Below are positions 8,015 to 17,005 of a stretch of 26,739 nt of DNA, piece after piece; position 1 is the stretch's first letter; every line of letters begins with the position of its first letter. The stretch covers positions 1 through 26,739 of the forward strand of contig JAOZSY010000007.1 of NCBI GenBank assembly GCA_029939445.1. The letters are read 5' to 3'. A program made the translations under genes and the position numbers. The DNA comes from Bacteroidales bacterium. GTDB taxonomy: Bacteria; Bacteroidota; Bacteroidia; Bacteroidales; UBA1556. The notes beneath the pieces are model-generated. The model ran no database searches. It was given only the letters and a program-made list of their open reading frames with translations, and was not told the origin of the DNA.

Positions 8015-8389
8015 CTACTTTCCTACCAGCATTTTAACACCTATAACAATAATAAAAACTGCAAAACCTTTCTTAACAATATTTTGAGGAATTGTTAGTG
8101 CCATTTTAGATCCAATATAACCACCTACAAAAAAGAATATTGCTAAAATAGCAGCATATCTCCAATTAATATATCCTTCCTTATAGTAATTCATTGCCGC
8201 CAATATGCCAATGGGGGGAATCATCAAAGCAAGAGACGTACCCTGAGCCTCAAATTGCGTCATTCCCAAAAGAAAAATCAAAGCGGGAATTATAATCACA
8301 CCTCCTCCAACTCCAGCAAAGCCACTTAAAATACCAGCGGCCAAACCTATTATCATAAGAATTAATATGGTAGTAAAAGTCATTTTCAT
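8015..8389 (-). CDS. Half-length TauE/SafE family membrane protein
   Basis: 124 residues. Hydrophobic segments occur at about 5-27, 30-45, 50-68, 75-98 and 103-122. GILSGFAGVGGGVIIIPALIFLLG (starting near 19) is the hallmark first repeat of the TauE/SafE (sulfite or sulfoacetate exporter) family, followed by EAQGTSLALMIPP. Usual members are about 250 residues and built from two such repeats; this one has a single repeat, so it would have to dimerise or work with another half. It ends cleanly with a stop and has no second half nearby. Short single-repeat members are known in Bacteroidota, so it need not be a broken gene. The substrate, an anion if the family rule holds, is unknown. The start could also be the ATG two codons later. 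Confidence 0.8.
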   Translation of the reverse strand: MKMTFTTILILMIIGLAAGILSGFAGVGGGVIIIPALIFLLGMTQFEAQGTSLALMIPPIGILAAMNYYKEGYINWRYAAILAIFFFVGGYIGSKMALTIPQNIVKKGFAVFIIVIGVKMLVGK

Positions 8390-8426
8390 TTTTTCTTTAA
8401 ATCTATTTACAATAATTTGTCTATAA

Positions 8427-11400
8427 TTAGAAATCCAAACTTAGCGATAAATTAAACATTGGTTTATTGGCTGGAATACCATTTACAACTCCCCATGCCC
8501 AATCGGCACGTATATAATAACCAAAAATAGTGCTTCTTAAGCCAAAGCCATAACCTCCAACAATGGGGTCGTCTTGATTAATAATTGTAATCTCAACAGG
8601 GTTTTGATAAATACTTTTCTTAAAAAGAGCGTTCTTATCAGAAAACGGATTCGGCCCAGTCCAAGCTGTACCAATATCACCAAATCCTATTATCATAAAG
8701 TTATTCCAAAAAGCAGACTTTACCGGCTTAGGACTAAAATATTTAATCGGAGGAAATCTTAATTCAGTATTAAACAAAAAGAAATTATTTCCATTTCTTA
8801 TATTTTGTCTAAAACCACGCATATTTGTTGCCAATGTTTGATATATAAAATCCTGCTCCTCGTCTACCTGCACATGAGGGTTAAACTCTGCAAACATCCA
8901 ATTATCAACACCGCCCATATAATATATTAATCGCTGGGTGCCAAAGGATGAACTTCCTGCTATTCTGTTTGCCCAAACAAGTGATTTATGAATTTGAATG
9001 TATTTTCTGAAATCGAAACCCACAACAAATAAATTATTATTAAGATCTCCCATTGGCTGATAGTATTCACCAAATATTTTATAACGCGTTCCAAAGAGAA
9101 TATTCGAGCCTCCTTTGCGAGTATTATCAAAAACATATTCGCCCCTAAGAATGGAATTAAAAGTCATTACATCAGGCTCAGAAAGCGATTTTGCAGTACC
9201 AAAAGATTTGGTTACAGCTATATCATTACGCATACCCATGGTTACTCTAAAACCTTTAACATTATTGATGGGAATGCCTACTTTAACGAAAATTTCGTGG
9301 ATTTTATGCAATACCAGTTCACCTCTAGAGCCATATCCTTCAATTATGTTTCTATGGAAAGTATAATCCTTATCAATTCGGTTCTTATAATCAGAAAAAG
9401 TTAGAAAATACTCATTATTCTTAAGGTTTGGTTTTATATTAACTCCTCCAACAAGCCTATAATCTTCAAATAAATCCATAATACCCAACTTTATTAAAGC
9501 AGAGAAATTATTGGTAATATAAATTGGTATTTTAGGATTTGTAAATGGTTGGTATCCATAGTTTAAATAATTGAAGTTCACTTGTGAAACCACCTGCGAA
9601 ACATCGTATCGCACATCATAAGGACGCGAATTATATGCCGCTCTTATTTCGTCGGCAGGACCTCTATGTCTTGCAAGTGCCACTTGCGACGATTTATCTT
9701 CCTTATTATCGCTATTAAAATCATAATTGTTTATATCAACACTCTTTGTTGTGGGCTTATTTTTTTGATCAACAGTTACAACTTTAAATCTCTTTTTCCT
9801 TTTTGGCACAAGCTTTTTTACAGCCTTAGCCATAGCTTTACTAGTATCTCCTTCTGCAATTTTATCCAAAAGGTCTTGCCTAATTTTTTCTCTTACAATG
9901 GATCTTTTTAACTTAGAAGTTTCTTCAGAAATATACGCTGTCGAAGATAACTTTAACCTACTATAATCTTCTAAATCTGGTATTTCATGAATATATAATT
10001 TCGTTCGCCCATCCACTTCCACTATTTCTGTATATTTTCCAGAATAGGTGCTGTATTCCTGCTCTAAAATATTTGAATTAAAATTTGTAGTAGCAAAATA
10101 CTTGGTGAAATATCGATAATGAGTAGCCGTATCAATAAAACTAATAGTGCTATCAAATCTTCCAATATATCTATTATAAACTCCGTTTTCATCACTCAAC
10201 CACGAAAAGGTATTATGAGCAACAGGCATCACCTGTTTTTCATCACTTAATGGGGTATTGGTAATTCTACGAAGCACATTGCCACCTTTTGCTAAATCGT
10301 AAAAGAATAAATCACTATGTTTTTGTCCTCTTAATGTATCTTCTGCTATGCGATGAACGCGCTGTTTTATAATACGTAATGTATCATCTATCCTATTAGA
10401 ACTCCAAACTAAAGCCTTACCATTATTCACAAATCGCGGATAACTATCGTCAAAACCATCTTGCGTAATTCGCTTAAAAGAATTACCAGCCACACTCACA
10501 ATAAATATATCACTCTGACCATTTTTAACAGCTGATACTGCAAGTTCATTTCCTCTTTTATTATACGAGAAATCATGAATTCTATCGAAATGACCTAGCA
10601 CTTTTTTTCGCCTATCTTTTGTGTCGTAATCATAGGTAACAAAATAATTATCCTTCTTTTTTTCAAAAATAATTCCTAGGTTATTTCCCTGTGGCGACCA
10701 TGATAATAATGGATAATCATAATCTACTTTTTCGTCAAGCTTATAACCATATTTCATGATTTTGCGCTTTTTACCACTCTCTATTTCCTGGATTATTACC
10801 TTCACCTTACCCTTTTCGTTGGTAACATAAGCCACAAGATCTCCATCAGCATTTATACATGCATTATTATATCTTATATTTACTTTATTGCGCTTAAAAA
10901 ATGAAACACCGGGCTCTTCAAAATTATCTAAATCATGAGTATAACGCTTTTTATAAAAATTAAACCACCTTTCGATAACCTCTTCGTACGACAGACCCAA
11001 AACATATAAAAAACCATTTTCTATATTACGGTTTACCTTTGCCATATATATTATATCAGCAACGGTTTTTGCTCCATATTTAATTTCAATAAATTTCCAA
11101 ATGGAATGCCCAACAATACCCTGTTCTTCTCTACTTAGCCTATCAAATTTCTTATACGCTTCGGTTTTGATTCCCTCACGCATTTTACCATCAATGGTTG
11201 TATTCCACCCCTCTGCCAAATACGCTATTAACCCATCGGTATACCATGTGGGAAAAGCTAGCAGAATGGAACTCTTAATTCTAGAACCCGTAGATCCACC
11301 GTAGAATAACTCATTGAGATATACCTGTGCAATGCCTCTTTTAAGTTGATTTTCGAAATCGTTATGCACACCATTAAAATAAACAAAAACCTTATTATTA

Positions 11401-11795
11401 ATAACATGCGTAACTCCTCCAACATTATATTGCTCGTCGGTTAAAAGTCCAATATTTGTTTCCTTAAGATCAGATAAATCCTTGAAAATTATAAACCTTA
11501 TTTTATTATCGGCTTTAAAATCTATTCTCTTACCAATTATAGCCATTTGCTTGTCGGCATAGGCGGAGGCGTATATTGCCAACGAATGACTTTCTTTATA
11601 ATAGTAGGTGTCGAAATTATTGAAGCGATAATAGCTCCATCTTTTATCATTGGTGTATTGCACTCTGTTTTTGCCAAATTCTAATTGCGAACCCGTGAAA
11701 AACTGAGCAGAAACTGGCTTTATTGCAGCAACAAATAGTAGAACTAATATAATTCTAATCAACTTATTAACCTTAAAACCGTAATGAAAAATCAT
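8427..11795 (-). CDS. Large outer-membrane protein: degenerate peptidase-MA-like domain, TolB-type propeller, BamA-like barrel
   Basis: 1122 residues. The signal peptide spans about 1-30 (KLIRIILVLLFVAAI, then VSA|QF). Residues about 60-285 resemble a peptidase-MA/gluzincin domain: FPTWYTDGLIAYL (181-193) matches the usual P-x-W-x-x-E-G-x-A-x-Y segment, but the zinc HExxH site is replaced by RGIAQ (153-157), so it is probably non-catalytic. Residues about 300-560 hold PD40/TolB-like propeller blades (LSWSPQGNNLGI, NGQSDIFIVSV, ALVWSSNRIDD). The region 560-740 is polar and charged, a linker. From about 740 to the C-terminal Phe is a beta-barrel of the surface antigen (D15/BamA) type, with a GFGDIGTAW segment and a C-terminal alternating strand ending LSLDF. 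It is likely an outer-membrane protein with a large periplasmic part; function unknown. Confidence 0.8.
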   Translation of the reverse strand: MIFHYGFKVNKLIRIILVLLFVAAIKPVSAQFFTGSQLEFGKNRVQYTNDKRWSYYRFNNFDTYYYKESHSLAIYASAYADKQMAIIGKRIDFKADNKIRFIIFKDLSDLKETNIGLLTDEQYNVGGVTHVINNKVFVYFNGVHNDFENQLKRGIAQVYLNELFYGGSTGSRIKSSILLAFPTWYTDGLIAYLAEGWNTTIDGKMREGIKTEAYKKFDRLSREEQGIVGHSIWKFIEIKYGAKTVADIIYMAKVNRNIENGFLYVLGLSYEEVIERWFNFYKKRYTHDLDNFEEPGVSFFKRNKVNIRYNNACINADGDLVAYVTNEKGKVKVIIQEIESGKKRKIMKYGYKLDEKVDYDYPLLSWSPQGNNLGIIFEKKKDNYFVTYDYDTKDRRKKVLGHFDRIHDFSYNKRGNELAVSAVKNGQSDIFIVSVAGNSFKRITQDGFDDSYPRFVNNGKALVWSSNRIDDTLRIIKQRVHRIAEDTLRGQKHSDLFFYDLAKGGNVLRRITNTPLSDEKQVMPVAHNTFSWLSDENGVYNRYIGRFDSTISFIDTATHYRYFTKYFATTNFNSNILEQEYSTYSGKYTEIVEVDGRTKLYIHEIPDLEDYSRLKLSSTAYISEETSKLKRSIVREKIRQDLLDKIAEGDTSKAMAKAVKKLVPKRKKRFKVVTVDQKNKPTTKSVDINNYDFNSDNKEDKSSQVALARHRGPADEIRAAYNSRPYDVRYDVSQVVSQVNFNYLNYGYQPFTNPKIPIYITNNFSALIKLGIMDLFEDYRLVGGVNIKPNLKNNEYFLTFSDYKNRIDKDYTFHRNIIEGYGSRGELVLHKIHEIFVKVGIPINNVKGFRVTMGMRNDIAVTKSFGTAKSLSEPDVMTFNSILRGEYVFDNTRKGGSNILFGTRYKIFGEYYQPMGDLNNNLFVVGFDFRKYIQIHKSLVWANRIAGSSSFGTQRLIYYMGGVDNWMFAEFNPHVQVDEEQDFIYQTLATNMRGFRQNIRNGNNFFLFNTELRFPPIKYFSPKPVKSAFWNNFMIIGFGDIGTAWTGPNPFSDKNALFKKSIYQNPVEITIINQDDPIVGGYGFGLRSTIFGYYIRADWAWGVVNGIPANKPMFNLSLSLDF

Positions 11796-11832
11796 AAAAA
11801 TATTTACAGTAAAAATATAATCTCAGAACCAA

Positions 11833-11840
11833 CAAAGTTA
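11833..11840 (-). promoter_or_regulatory. Possible -7 promoter element for the large outer-membrane protein gene
   Basis: CAAAGTTA on the plus strand reads TAACTTTG on the minus strand, a full match to TAnnTTTG, 38 nt before the ATG at 11795. No clear -33 box. Confidence 0.4.
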
Positions 11841-11845
11841 ATTAT

Positions 11846-11853
11846 TATTTTTG
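11846..11853 (+). promoter_or_regulatory. Possible plus-strand -7 promoter element with long leader
   Basis: TATTTTTG followed by CAG matches TAnnTTTG and is back to back with the minus-strand element at 11833. The next plus-strand gene starts 175 nt further on at 12028. The leader would contain inverted repeats AATGAG/CTCATT (11860-11878) and ACAGCTA/TAGCTGT (11901-11938). A second TACTTTGC element at 11980-11987 is closer to the gene and may be its main promoter. Confidence 0.35.
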
Positions 11854-12027
11854 CAGGATAATGAGAAAATTACTCATTTATAATTTTATCGATAATAATC
11901 ACAGCTATTAGCTTGTAAAATACTGTTTGTGTAGCTGTTATAAATATATACTTACTATTTGTATTATACTTTTATTGTATACTTTGCAGAAATTAGTAAG
12001 TCATTATGAATTTTATATAAATAAAAA

Positions 12028-12678
12028 ATGAAAATAAAGACATTTGTTTTTAATCCATTTCAACTAAATACTTTCGTTGTGTATGACGATAGTAAATCAG
12101 CAATAATAATTGATGCTGGTAATAGTAATGAATCTGAAAATGCAGAATTATTTGATTATATTTCTGAAGAAAATCTAACAATTGAGGGCTTATATTATAC
12201 TCATGCACATGTAGATCATATTATTGGTAATAATGCTATTATTACTAAATATGGAATAAAAGCTTATGCAAGTATACATAGCGATTTGTTTTTCGATAAT
12301 GCTGAGGGTCATGCCAAATCTTTAGGCTTTTCTCTTGATAATCTTATAAAACCAGAAACTACAATCAAAGATGGTGATACTGTTAAATTTGGAAATAGTA
12401 GCCTTAAAGTTATATATGCTCCTGGCCACGCCGATGGTAGTATTTGCTTTTATTCTAAAGACGATATGTTTATAATTGTTGGTGATGTGCTTTTTAGAGA
12501 AAGTATTGGTAGAACCGATTTGCCGACTGGAGATTTTGACTTATTAGCACGTAGTATTATCGATAAGCTTTATGTACTGCCTAGTGGAGTAAAAGTATTA
12601 TCAGGCCACGGACCAAGTACCACCATCGGTCACGAGAAAACTAATAATCCTTTTGTAAGTATTTCAGAACAATTATAA
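12028..12678 (+). CDS. MBL-fold metallo-hydrolase (glyoxalase II-like)
   Basis: 216 residues. The metallo-beta-lactamase signature THAHVDH is at 58-64 (His59, His61, Asp63, His64), with the later ligands His134 (APGHADGS), Asp153 (VGDVLF) and His194 (LSGHGPS). This full set supports a two-metal hydrolase. FRESIGRTDLPTGD after the third ligand is typical of the glyoxalase-II-like/ETHE1-like branch found widely in bacteria. True glyoxalase II has a longer C-terminal substrate domain that is missing here, so S-lactoylglutathione is not assured as substrate. Located 36 nt before serS, with which it may be co-transcribed from the TATACTTTGC element around 11978-11987. Confidence 0.88.
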   Translation: MKIKTFVFNPFQLNTFVVYDDSKSAIIIDAGNSNESENAELFDYISEENLTIEGLYYTHAHVDHIIGNNAIITKYGIKAYASIHSDLFFDNAEGHAKSLGFSLDNLIKPETTIKDGDTVKFGNSSLKVIYAPGHADGSICFYSKDDMFIIVGDVLFRESIGRTDLPTGDFDLLARSIIDKLYVLPSGVKVLSGHGPSTTIGHEKTNNPFVSISEQL

Positions 12679-12714
12679 TAAACTGATTAACAACACTTTT
12701 AATACCATAAAATT

Positions 12715-13986
12715 ATGCTTTTAATACCATTTATAAAAGAAAATAAAGAAAAAGTAATTAAACTATTAAACGTTAAGAATTTCAAGAATACTGAAATTTT
12801 AGATAATATTATTTCTTTTGACGAGGCCAGAAAGAGTACTCAGAAAAAGCTTGACGAAACATTAGCAAAAAGTAAAAATATTGCTAAAGAAATTGGTGGA
12901 CTTTTTAAATCAGGGAAAATTGAGGAGGCTAATGCTAAAAAAGCAGAAACTGGTACTTTAAAAGAATTAGCTAAAACTTTAACTGAAGAATTGGCTCTGC
13001 TGAAAAATAAAACTACTGATTTATTATTAAAGGTGCCAAACATCCCTCACGAGAGTGTTCCTGCTGGTAATTCTGAAAATGATAATGAAACCATAAAAAC
13101 TGTTGGAGAAATTCCTAAACTTTATGATGGTGCAAAACCTCATTGGGAGCTAACTGATAAATACGATATTATAGATTTTGAGCTTGGTAATAAAATTACT
13201 GGCGCAGGTTTTCCTGTTTATAAAGGGCAAGGTGCTCGCCTACAACGTGCTCTTATCAATTTCTTTTTGGATGAAGCTACTTCTGTAGGTTTTAGAGAGG
13301 TGCAGCCTCCTTTGATGGTCAATTCTGACTCTGGTTACGGAACAGGGCAATTGCCCGATAAAGATGGGCAGATGTATCATGTAGGAGTTGATGATTTATA
13401 CCTAATTCCTACTGCCGAAGTTCCTATTACAAACATATATCGTGATACCATTGTTGATGCTAAAGATTTTCCCATCAGAAATACCGCATATTCACAATGC
13501 TTTCGTCGCGAGGCTGGATCATACGGAAAAGATGTTCGTGGCTTGAATCGTTTGCATCAATTTGATAAGGTGGAAATTGTGGTTATTGAACATCCCGATA
13601 AATCTTATGCTCGATTAGAAGAAATGAGTGATTATGTACAATCTCTTCTTAAGAAACTAGAGTTACCTTATCGCGTATTACGCCTTTGTGGTGGCGATAC
13701 AAGCTTTACTGCAGCACTTACTTACGATATGGAAGTGTATTCGGCAGCACAAGAGCGTTGGTTGGAAGTTAGCTCGGTTTCTAACTTTGAATCTTACCAA
13801 GCAAATCGCTTAAAACTACGCTTTAAAGATGAAAATGGTAAAACCAAACTTGCTCATACTCTTAATGGAAGCGCTTTGGCTCTACCTCGTATCGTAGCAG
13901 CATTGCTCGAAAATAACCAAACTCCAGATGGAATTCGTATTCCAAAAGCATTGGTGCCTTATACCGGTTTTGAGTATATAAAGTAA
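12715..13986 (+). CDS. serS: Serine--tRNA ligase
   Basis: 423 residues, full length for bacterial class II SerRS. The N-terminal coiled-coil tRNA-binding arm spans about 30-100 (ARKSTQKKLDETLAKSKN...). The catalytic core shows motif 2 (AYSQCFRREAGSYGKD), RLHQFDKVEI, the serine-site segment TAEVPITN, and motif 3 (LNGSALALPRIVAALLENNQ), ending with IRIPKALVPYTGFEYIK. It charges tRNA-Ser, and indirectly tRNA-Sec where present. It is followed by a good rho-independent terminator at 14011. A decayed second serS 3' end lies at 20982-21035 in the same window, which makes the history of this locus interesting. Confidence 0.97.
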   Translation: MLLIPFIKENKEKVIKLLNVKNFKNTEILDNIISFDEARKSTQKKLDETLAKSKNIAKEIGGLFKSGKIEEANAKKAETGTLKELAKTLTEELALLKNKTTDLLLKVPNIPHESVPAGNSENDNETIKTVGEIPKLYDGAKPHWELTDKYDIIDFELGNKITGAGFPVYKGQGARLQRALINFFLDEATSVGFREVQPPLMVNSDSGYGTGQLPDKDGQMYHVGVDDLYLIPTAEVPITNIYRDTIVDAKDFPIRNTAYSQCFRREAGSYGKDVRGLNRLHQFDKVEIVVIEHPDKSYARLEEMSDYVQSLLKKLELPYRVLRLCGGDTSFTAALTYDMEVYSAAQERWLEVSSVSNFESYQANRLKLRFKDENGKTKLAHTLNGSALALPRIVAALLENNQTPDGIRIPKALVPYTGFEYIK

Positions 13987-14010
13987 GAATAATAAATATT
14001 ATTATATAAT

Positions 14011-14067
14011 AATAGCCATAAGTGTTTTCTCAATTTTTATTAGAGAGGTGTTTATGGTTATTTTTTT
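14011..14067 (+). terminator. Rho-independent terminator after serS
   Basis: A stem of about 20 bp (14011-14031 with 14042-14062, several G-U pairs, one bulge) closes around an A/T loop and runs into T14061-T14067. It begins 25 nt after the serS stop. Confidence 0.75.
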
Positions 14068-14119
14068 ATAGTAATAAAAATAAACAACTCTGTTTATTTA
14101 ACAGCTTGTAGCTTTTAAA

Positions 14120-14164
14120 TAAAAAATAAAAAATTTGGATCTATAAATTTTCCAATCCAATTTT
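14120..14164 (-). terminator. Probable terminator of the minus-strand metal cluster
   Basis: On the minus strand, just after the ZIP stop codon, ATTGGAT (complement of 14155-14161) pairs with ATCCAAA (complement of 14133-14140). A T-rich tract follows, the complement of the A-runs at 14120-14133. The stem is short with one bulge, but position and T-tract fit. Confidence 0.45.
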
Positions 14165-14980
14165 TTATCCCAAAGCAACATCAAGTATCATCATTATTAC
14201 AAAACCTATCATTACTCCCGCTGCTGAATAATCTGTTTCGTTTCCAGATTGTGATTCTGGAATCAATTCTTCAACAACAACAAATATCATTGCTCCAGCA
14301 GCAAACGAAAGAGCATAAGGCAAGATTGGAGTTATTGCCAAAACTAAATACGCTCCAAATACCGCAGCAATAGGTTCAACTAGACCTGATAATTGTCCAT
14401 AATTAAATGCTTTTAGTCGTGATAATCCTTCTCTTCGCAAAGGAACGGAAACCGCTGTTCCTTCAGGAAAATTTTGTAGGCCAATACCAATTGCAAGAGT
14501 GATGGCTCCGGCTAAAGTTCCAATATCAGGATTATTAGCTAAGGCCCCAAAAGCAACACCAACAGCCAAGCCCTCAGGAATATTATGTAAAGTTATTGCA
14601 AGAACTAGTAGTGTACTCCGTTGCCACGAGGTTTTTATTCCTTCGGCTTTATTCATAGGTAAGCCTAAATGCAAATGCGGAAGTATTTTATCAATTAATA
14701 ATAAAAACGCTCCTCCAGATAAAAAACCTATTGCTGCTGGCAACCACGCCACGCCTCCTTGTTTTTCCGACATTTCAATTGCCGGCATTAGTAAAGACCA
14801 AAAACTCGCAGCGATCATTATTCCTGCTGCAAAACCAAGCATTAAATTAAAAAACTTTGGTTTAATCTCTTTAAAGAAAAAAACCATTGCCGCTCCTAAT
14901 GCTGTTATACTCCACGTAAATATCCCTGCAAAGAGAGCTAATAATACAGGATTATATTCAAGTAACCATTCTATATTCAT
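14165..14980 (-). CDS. ZIP family metal transporter (GufA/ZupT-like)
   Basis: 271 residues with about eight hydrophobic segments. The paired metal-binding motifs in the central helices are HNIPEG (132-137) and QNFPEG (169-174), followed by QLSGLVEP (196-203), as in ZIP transporters of the GufA subfamily. Such proteins move Zn2+ or other divalent cations, usually into the cytoplasm. It is the last gene of a four-gene minus-strand cluster, 21 nt after the putative exporter gene, so a metal-homeostasis role is supported by both sequence and context. Direction and metal specificity cannot be told from the sequence alone. Confidence 0.88.
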   Translation of the reverse strand: MNIEWLLEYNPVLLALFAGIFTWSITALGAAMVFFFKEIKPKFFNLMLGFAAGIMIAASFWSLLMPAIEMSEKQGGVAWLPAAIGFLSGGAFLLLIDKILPHLHLGLPMNKAEGIKTSWQRSTLLVLAITLHNIPEGLAVGVAFGALANNPDIGTLAGAITLAIGIGLQNFPEGTAVSVPLRREGLSRLKAFNYGQLSGLVEPIAAVFGAYLVLAITPILPYALSFAAGAMIFVVVEELIPESQSGNETDYSAAGVMIGFVIMMILDVALG

Positions 14981-15001
14981 AGTTTTTATATTTCATGTTT
15001 T

Positions 15002-16033
15002 TTATAAGCCAACCAAATAACCTCCTATTCCTATAATAAGAGCATATATTATATTAACAGCTTTTATAGCAAAGAAAGACCTTCTCGATTCTGCAAGTAA
15101 TGGAAGCATCCCATGTCCGTCTTGAACAATTGAGCTTGCCAATAAAATACTAAAAGGAATACTCCCTTGTGCAAATAATGTTACAAAAATTAGATGTGGT
15201 CCCGATTCTGGAATAATACCTATTATGATAGCAAAAAGTAATACAACAAACATATTAGACGATATCCACGATTCTATATCAATATAACTTACTAATATAC
15301 CGAAAACTAACAAAGTACCAAATGTCCATAAAAATATTCTTCCAAGGTGTTTTTTAACAATATGCCCCCATAAGTGTTTCTCTAAAAAATGATTTGGTAC
15401 ACTAATAGCAATAAATATAGAAAAACTAACAACCGTTATTATTGAAATTCTAATCCACAACTTCGCATTTCCTGCAATCCAACCAACAGAGAAACTGGTT
15501 AATAAAATAATTATTAATGTCACCAAGAATAAACGATGAAACGAAGGATGAAACAATTGATGCCAAAACATATTTTTTTGAAAACAATTACACTTTTCCT
15601 CAGTGTGTAAGGGGAAATCATTATCTGAAAATTTACTTAATATCTTTTTTGGAGTATAAAATTTATCAGTCAAGTATCCTGCAATAATAGCTAAAACAAA
15701 TAAAATTAAGGTTAATAGAGCTGCTTTTTGTGGAAACATAGAAAACATAACATAAGCCTCATCTCCACTTGTGGCAATCATAGTAGTAACAATTGCTCCA
15801 AAAGAAATCATCCTATGAGAAAAAAGAGCAACGGCTGTAAAAGCTCCAAGGCACCCAGGAATAACACCCAATAGCGCTGCAAATAAATATTGTTTCCATT
15901 TATTTTTTGTAACAATATTTATCCATAAACCCCTCGTTTGTACGTTAATATATTCTATAACCAACATCATCACGAAAACAAAACTTGTTATAGTAATCGC
16001 TTGTTTAAATATACTATATATTTCGATATTCAT
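15002..16033 (-). CDS. Putative 10TM heavy-metal exporter (PF11449-like, 'arsenic/manganese efflux' annotation)
   Basis: 343 residues with roughly ten hydrophobic segments split by a polar, Cys/His-bearing loop at about 140-165 (HTEEKCNCFQKNMFWHQLFH). Conserved-looking membrane motifs include MIATSGDEAYVMFSMFP (85-101), GIIPESGPHLIFVTLF (near 273-288) and SIVQDGHGMLPLLAESRRSFF, which I recognise from the family annotated as putative manganese transporter or arsenic efflux protein. The function of the family is not firmly established. The CNC and His residues of the loop could bind metal. It sits between the radical SAM and ZIP genes on one strand with short gaps, consistent with one operon. 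Confidence 0.75.
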   Translation of the reverse strand: MNIEIYSIFKQAITITSFVFVMMLVIEYINVQTRGLWINIVTKNKWKQYLFAALLGVIPGCLGAFTAVALFSHRMISFGAIVTTMIATSGDEAYVMFSMFPQKAALLTLILFVLAIIAGYLTDKFYTPKKILSKFSDNDFPLHTEEKCNCFQKNMFWHQLFHPSFHRLFLVTLIIILLTSFSVGWIAGNAKLWIRISIITVVSFSIFIAISVPNHFLEKHLWGHIVKKHLGRIFLWTFGTLLVFGILVSYIDIESWISSNMFVVLLFAIIIGIIPESGPHLIFVTLFAQGSIPFSILLASSIVQDGHGMLPLLAESRRSFFAIKAVNIIYALIIGIGGYLVGL

Positions 16034-16060
16034 AGCTTAATCTCTTTATCAAGTATTCTA

Positions 16061-16999
16061 TTATTTCTCCTTTATTTGATAAAATATTCCCCTTTCTTGC
16101 TCTACTGATTCTATAATGTTTTCTGCATCTAAAACATCAAGGTATTTATTAATTTCATTAACATGAATACCCAATATTTTATTTAAATCGTCGAGAGTAC
16201 AGGGTCGTCGTAAAATTGTTTCAACAATAGCGGTTTCAATATCAGTACGATATGATTGAATATTTTTCCTTTCAGGGGCTGAAGAAATTATTTGCACATT
16301 ATCTAATTTCCAAAAATTTATTATATCCTGCAATTCCTTTTTACTTGCACCTTTTAAATTAGAAACCGTACCCGGTCTATCCAGGGTGTTTAATTGAATG
16401 GAGTCTGGGTTTATCTTTTGTATTGCGTTTTTTAATTCTATTAATTCGCTTTCTGAATCATTATAACCTGGTAAAATAAAAATTTCTAGCCATAATTTTC
16501 CTTTAAATATTTTTTTGAAATCAACAATTCCTTTTATATATTTATCAATAGTGAGACCCTTGGCAGGACGATTTATTTTTTCAAATACCGCTTGTGTTGC
16601 TGCATCTAAAGAGGGAAGAATAACATCGGCATCAATTATTGCTTCTCTTACCTTTTTATCAAATAGCATTGTACCATTTGTTAAAACAGCAACCGGAATA
16701 TTGGGTCTATTTTGTCTAATAAAACCAAGAATATCCCCTATCTTACTATTTAAAGTAGGCTCTCCAGAACCCGAAAAAGTGATATAATCAGGATCAGGAT
16801 TATTATTGAAATAATTAAGTAATTCTTCCTTTATTTTATCAAAAAGGATATACTCCTTTTCCACAATTGTAAGTTTTGTGGTTTTTCCCACTTCACAATA
16901 AACACAGTCAAGAGAACATACTTTTTTAGGAACTAAATCAACCCCCAACGACATACCTAATCTTCGTGAAGGAACTGGTCCAAATAAATACTTATACAT
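16061..16999 (-). CDS. Radical SAM protein (COG0731-like) with C-terminal winged-helix segment
   Basis: 312 residues. The start FGPVPSRRLGMSLGVDLVP (6-24) and the cluster motif CSLDCVYC (Cys28, Cys32, Cys35) identify the COG0731 branch, often annotated as wyosine-like radical SAM enzymes; FSGSGEPTLN is the SAM-binding GEP motif. Residues about 250-305 (VETILRRPCTLDDLNKILGI...LDAENIIESVEQERGIFYQI) read as a winged helix-turn-helix. The actual substrate is unknown, and true wyosine enzymes are archaeal. The gene has a strong Shine-Dalgarno sequence, AAGGAGG, 6 nt before the ATG (17006-17012), which is unusual in this window and supports this start. It follows the CGGC gene by 17 nt. Confidence 0.83.
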   Translation of the reverse strand: MYKYLFGPVPSRRLGMSLGVDLVPKKVCSLDCVYCEVGKTTKLTIVEKEYILFDKIKEELLNYFNNNPDPDYITFSGSGEPTLNSKIGDILGFIRQNRPNIPVAVLTNGTMLFDKKVREAIIDADVILPSLDAATQAVFEKINRPAKGLTIDKYIKGIVDFKKIFKGKLWLEIFILPGYNDSESELIELKNAIQKINPDSIQLNTLDRPGTVSNLKGASKKELQDIINFWKLDNVQIISSAPERKNIQSYRTDIETAIVETILRRPCTLDDLNKILGIHVNEINKYLDVLDAENIIESVEQERGIFYQIKEK

Positions 17000-17005
17000 A
17001 ACATT

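Noticed and set aside
9666..9911. Plus-strand hydrophobic ORF within the large outer-membrane protein gene, and similar ORFs at 14499-15020 and 17071-17340
   Set aside because: They are antisense shadows of convincing genes, with low-complexity or unnatural composition.
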